Source: Marinimicrococcus sp033875255
GTDB lineage: Bacteria > Pseudomonadota > Alphaproteobacteria > Geminicoccales > Geminicoccaceae
Direction of reading: 5' to 3'
NCBI GenBank assembly: GCA_033875255.1
Contig: JAWZSN010000015.1
Location: 62,001 to 126,000, forward strand
Length of the DNA stretch: 64,000 nt
The notes below the pieces were generated by a model, which was not told where the DNA came from, did no database searches, and saw nothing but the letters and a program-made list of their open reading frames with translations. Positions 62,944 to 64,000 of this stretch are shown here, piece by piece (positions within the stretch are counted from its first letter, which is position 1; every line of letters begins with the position of its first letter). A program made the translations under genes and the position numbers.

Positions 62944-64000
62944 TCAGCGGCCTCCGCCGCGCAGCCCCCAGAGCAGCGTGCCCAGCGCCCCCACCGCACA
63001 CAGGAGCATCGCCAGCACCGTGGGCCAGGGCGTGCCGTCCTGGAGCACGCCCACCAGCTGCGCGAAGCCCGCCGCCATGGTCATTTGCGTGAAGCCGCTC
63101 AGTCCCGAGGCGGCGCCGGCGAGCTGCGGATCGACACTCACCGCGCCGGCCTGGACGTTGGGCATCGAGATGCCCTGGCCGAAGGCGATGCCAGCCATGG
63201 GGACGAAGAGGGCCAGGGCGCTCCAGCCGAGGCCCCACATCGCCAGTGCCGAGGAGGCGGCGAAGCCCAGCGCGATGCATGAGCCCGTGACGGCGAGCCG
63301 GTCGAGGCCGAGCCGCGCCGACAGCCGCGCCGTGATCAGGTTGCCGACCATGAAGGCGGCCGAGACCATGATGAACAGCAGGCCGTACTCGCCCGCGCTC
63401 AGGCCGAAGACGTTCATCACCACGAAGGGCGCGCCGGCGAGGAACGAGAAGAACACCGACATGCCGAAGGCGGCGTTGAGCGCGTAGCCGCGGAACGCCG
63501 GCACCGCCATGAGCTGCCCGAAGGCGGCGAGCGTGCCGGGGCCGGCGCTCCGTGCCGCAGCGCTGCGGGTTTCGGGCAGGCTGGCCAGCACCCCCGCCGT
63601 CACCAGGAGGCCCGCAGCCAGCCCCGCCACGAAGATCGAGCGCCAGCCCACCGTCTCGATCATCATCCCGCCGACGGCCGGCGAGACCATCGGCACCACC
63701 ACCATGGCCATGGTCAGATAGGCGATCATCTGCGCGCTGCGCTCGCGTCCGAAAAGATCGCGGACGATGGCGCGGGCCAGCACGAACCCGGCGGCGGCTC
63801 CTACCGCCTGGACCGTTCGCCCGATCACCAGCAGCCAGATGTTGGGCGAGACGAAGCAGAGCACCGTGCCGGCCGTGTAGACCGCAAGCCCGGCCAGGAT
63901 CACCGGGCGCCTGCCGAACCGGTCGGAGAGCGGCCCGTAGATCAGCGTGGCCACGGCCATGGCGAAGGTCGAGAGGCTGAAGGTGAGCTGGGCGGTGCCC
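62944..64000 (-). CDS. Bcr/CflA-type MFS drug transporter (5' end beyond the window)
   Basis: At least 352 residues of a 12-helix major-facilitator transporter. Motif A is YGPLSDRFGRRPVILAGLAV. The frame stays open through the last base of the window (reading TAQLTFSLSTFAMAVATLIY), so the true start lies outside and the internal ATG at 63960 is not the start. Further features are RTVQAVGAAAGFVLARAIVR and PETRSAAA, typical of the Bcr/CflA multidrug group. The C-terminus (about 20 residues after the last helix) ends GLRGGGR. It exports drugs or metabolites by proton antiport; the substrate is unknown. It converges with the ABC transporter operon. Confidence 0.9.
   Translation of the reverse strand, partial: GTAQLTFSLSTFAMAVATLIYGPLSDRFGRRPVILAGLAVYTAGTVLCFVSPNIWLLVIGRTVQAVGAAAGFVLARAIVRDLFGRERSAQMIAYLTMAMVVVPMVSPAVGGMMIETVGWRSIFVAGLAAGLLVTAGVLASLPETRSAAARSAGPGTLAAFGQLMAVPAFRGYALNAAFGMSVFFSFLAGAPFVVMNVFGLSAGEYGLLFIMVSAAFMVGNLITARLSARLGLDRLAVTGSCIALGFAASSALAMWGLGWSALALFVPMAGIAFGQGISMPNVQAGAVSVDPQLAGAASGLSGFTQMTMAAGFAQLVGVLQDGTPWPTVLAMLLCAVGALGTLLWGLRGGGR

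Overview
This is a high-GC (roughly 70%) chromosomal segment, almost entirely coding, with short intergenic gaps, frequent ATGA/GTGA stop-start overlaps and strong G/C third-position codon bias. Family content (LptE and DUF3576 lipoproteins, an IalB-like protein, a SUV3-like helicase, extended PstC/PstA permeases, the phoR-pstSCAB-phoU-phoB order, and gpmI-envC-ctpA) points to an alphaproteobacterium, most plausibly of the Rhodospirillales/Geminicoccales type. That placement is an inference from gene content; no rRNA or tRNA gene is visible in the window.

Layout. 1-7 kb (minus): a truncated DMT transporter, then DUF3576 lipoprotein, leuS, lptE and holA, and two outer-membrane barrel proteins. 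7-15 kb: a RoxA-like JmjC oxygenase, YggS PLP protein, a periplasmic cytochrome c, a SUV3-like helicase coupled to an S4 RNA-binding protein, htpG and a Nudix hydrolase. 15-23.5 kb: succinate-semialdehyde dehydrogenase, glutathione reductase, class II DAHP synthase, a nicotinate phosphoribosyltransferase, a DUF3047 protein and acetoacetyl-CoA synthetase. 23.5-31 kb: a complete phosphate regulon (phoR, a three-repeat Pho box, pstS, pstC, pstA, pstB, phoU, phoB). 31-36 kb: sppA, rlmN, an IalB-like protein, a TrmH/SpoU methyltransferase and a quinone oxidoreductase. 36-41.6 kb: a divergent type I secretion locus (LapB-like ABC exporter and HlyD-like fusion protein on minus, TolC-like channel on plus) with no secreted substrate in the window. 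41.8-46.3 kb: gpmI, envC, ctpA and a short membrane ORF.

46.35-48.8 kb is the one clearly accessory stretch. It is a graveyard of three decayed insertion sequences (IS5-, IS1595- and IS630-like transposase remnants) plus a perfect 38-bp palindrome. It sits where related genomes usually carry the yibQ-like divergent polysaccharide deacetylase and rppH downstream of ctpA. 48.8-56.7 kb: glutamate dehydrogenase, a cNMP/CBS/DUF294 nucleotidyltransferase with a DEDDh exonuclease, glmS, a decayed mprF 3' remnant carrying a 19-bp tandem duplication, and hutF. 56.9-62.9 kb: a LuxR-type regulator, a UgpC/MalK-type ATPase, and divergently a Tat-exported solute-binding protein and two permeases, together a complete carbohydrate-type ABC importer. 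The window ends inside a Bcr/CflA-type MFS transporter.

I did not find a convincing undescribed multi-gene system. The most useful leads are the IS graveyard with its palindrome, the frameshifting tandem duplication in the mprF remnant, the triple Pho box, and a G8 tract in the type I secretion promoter region.
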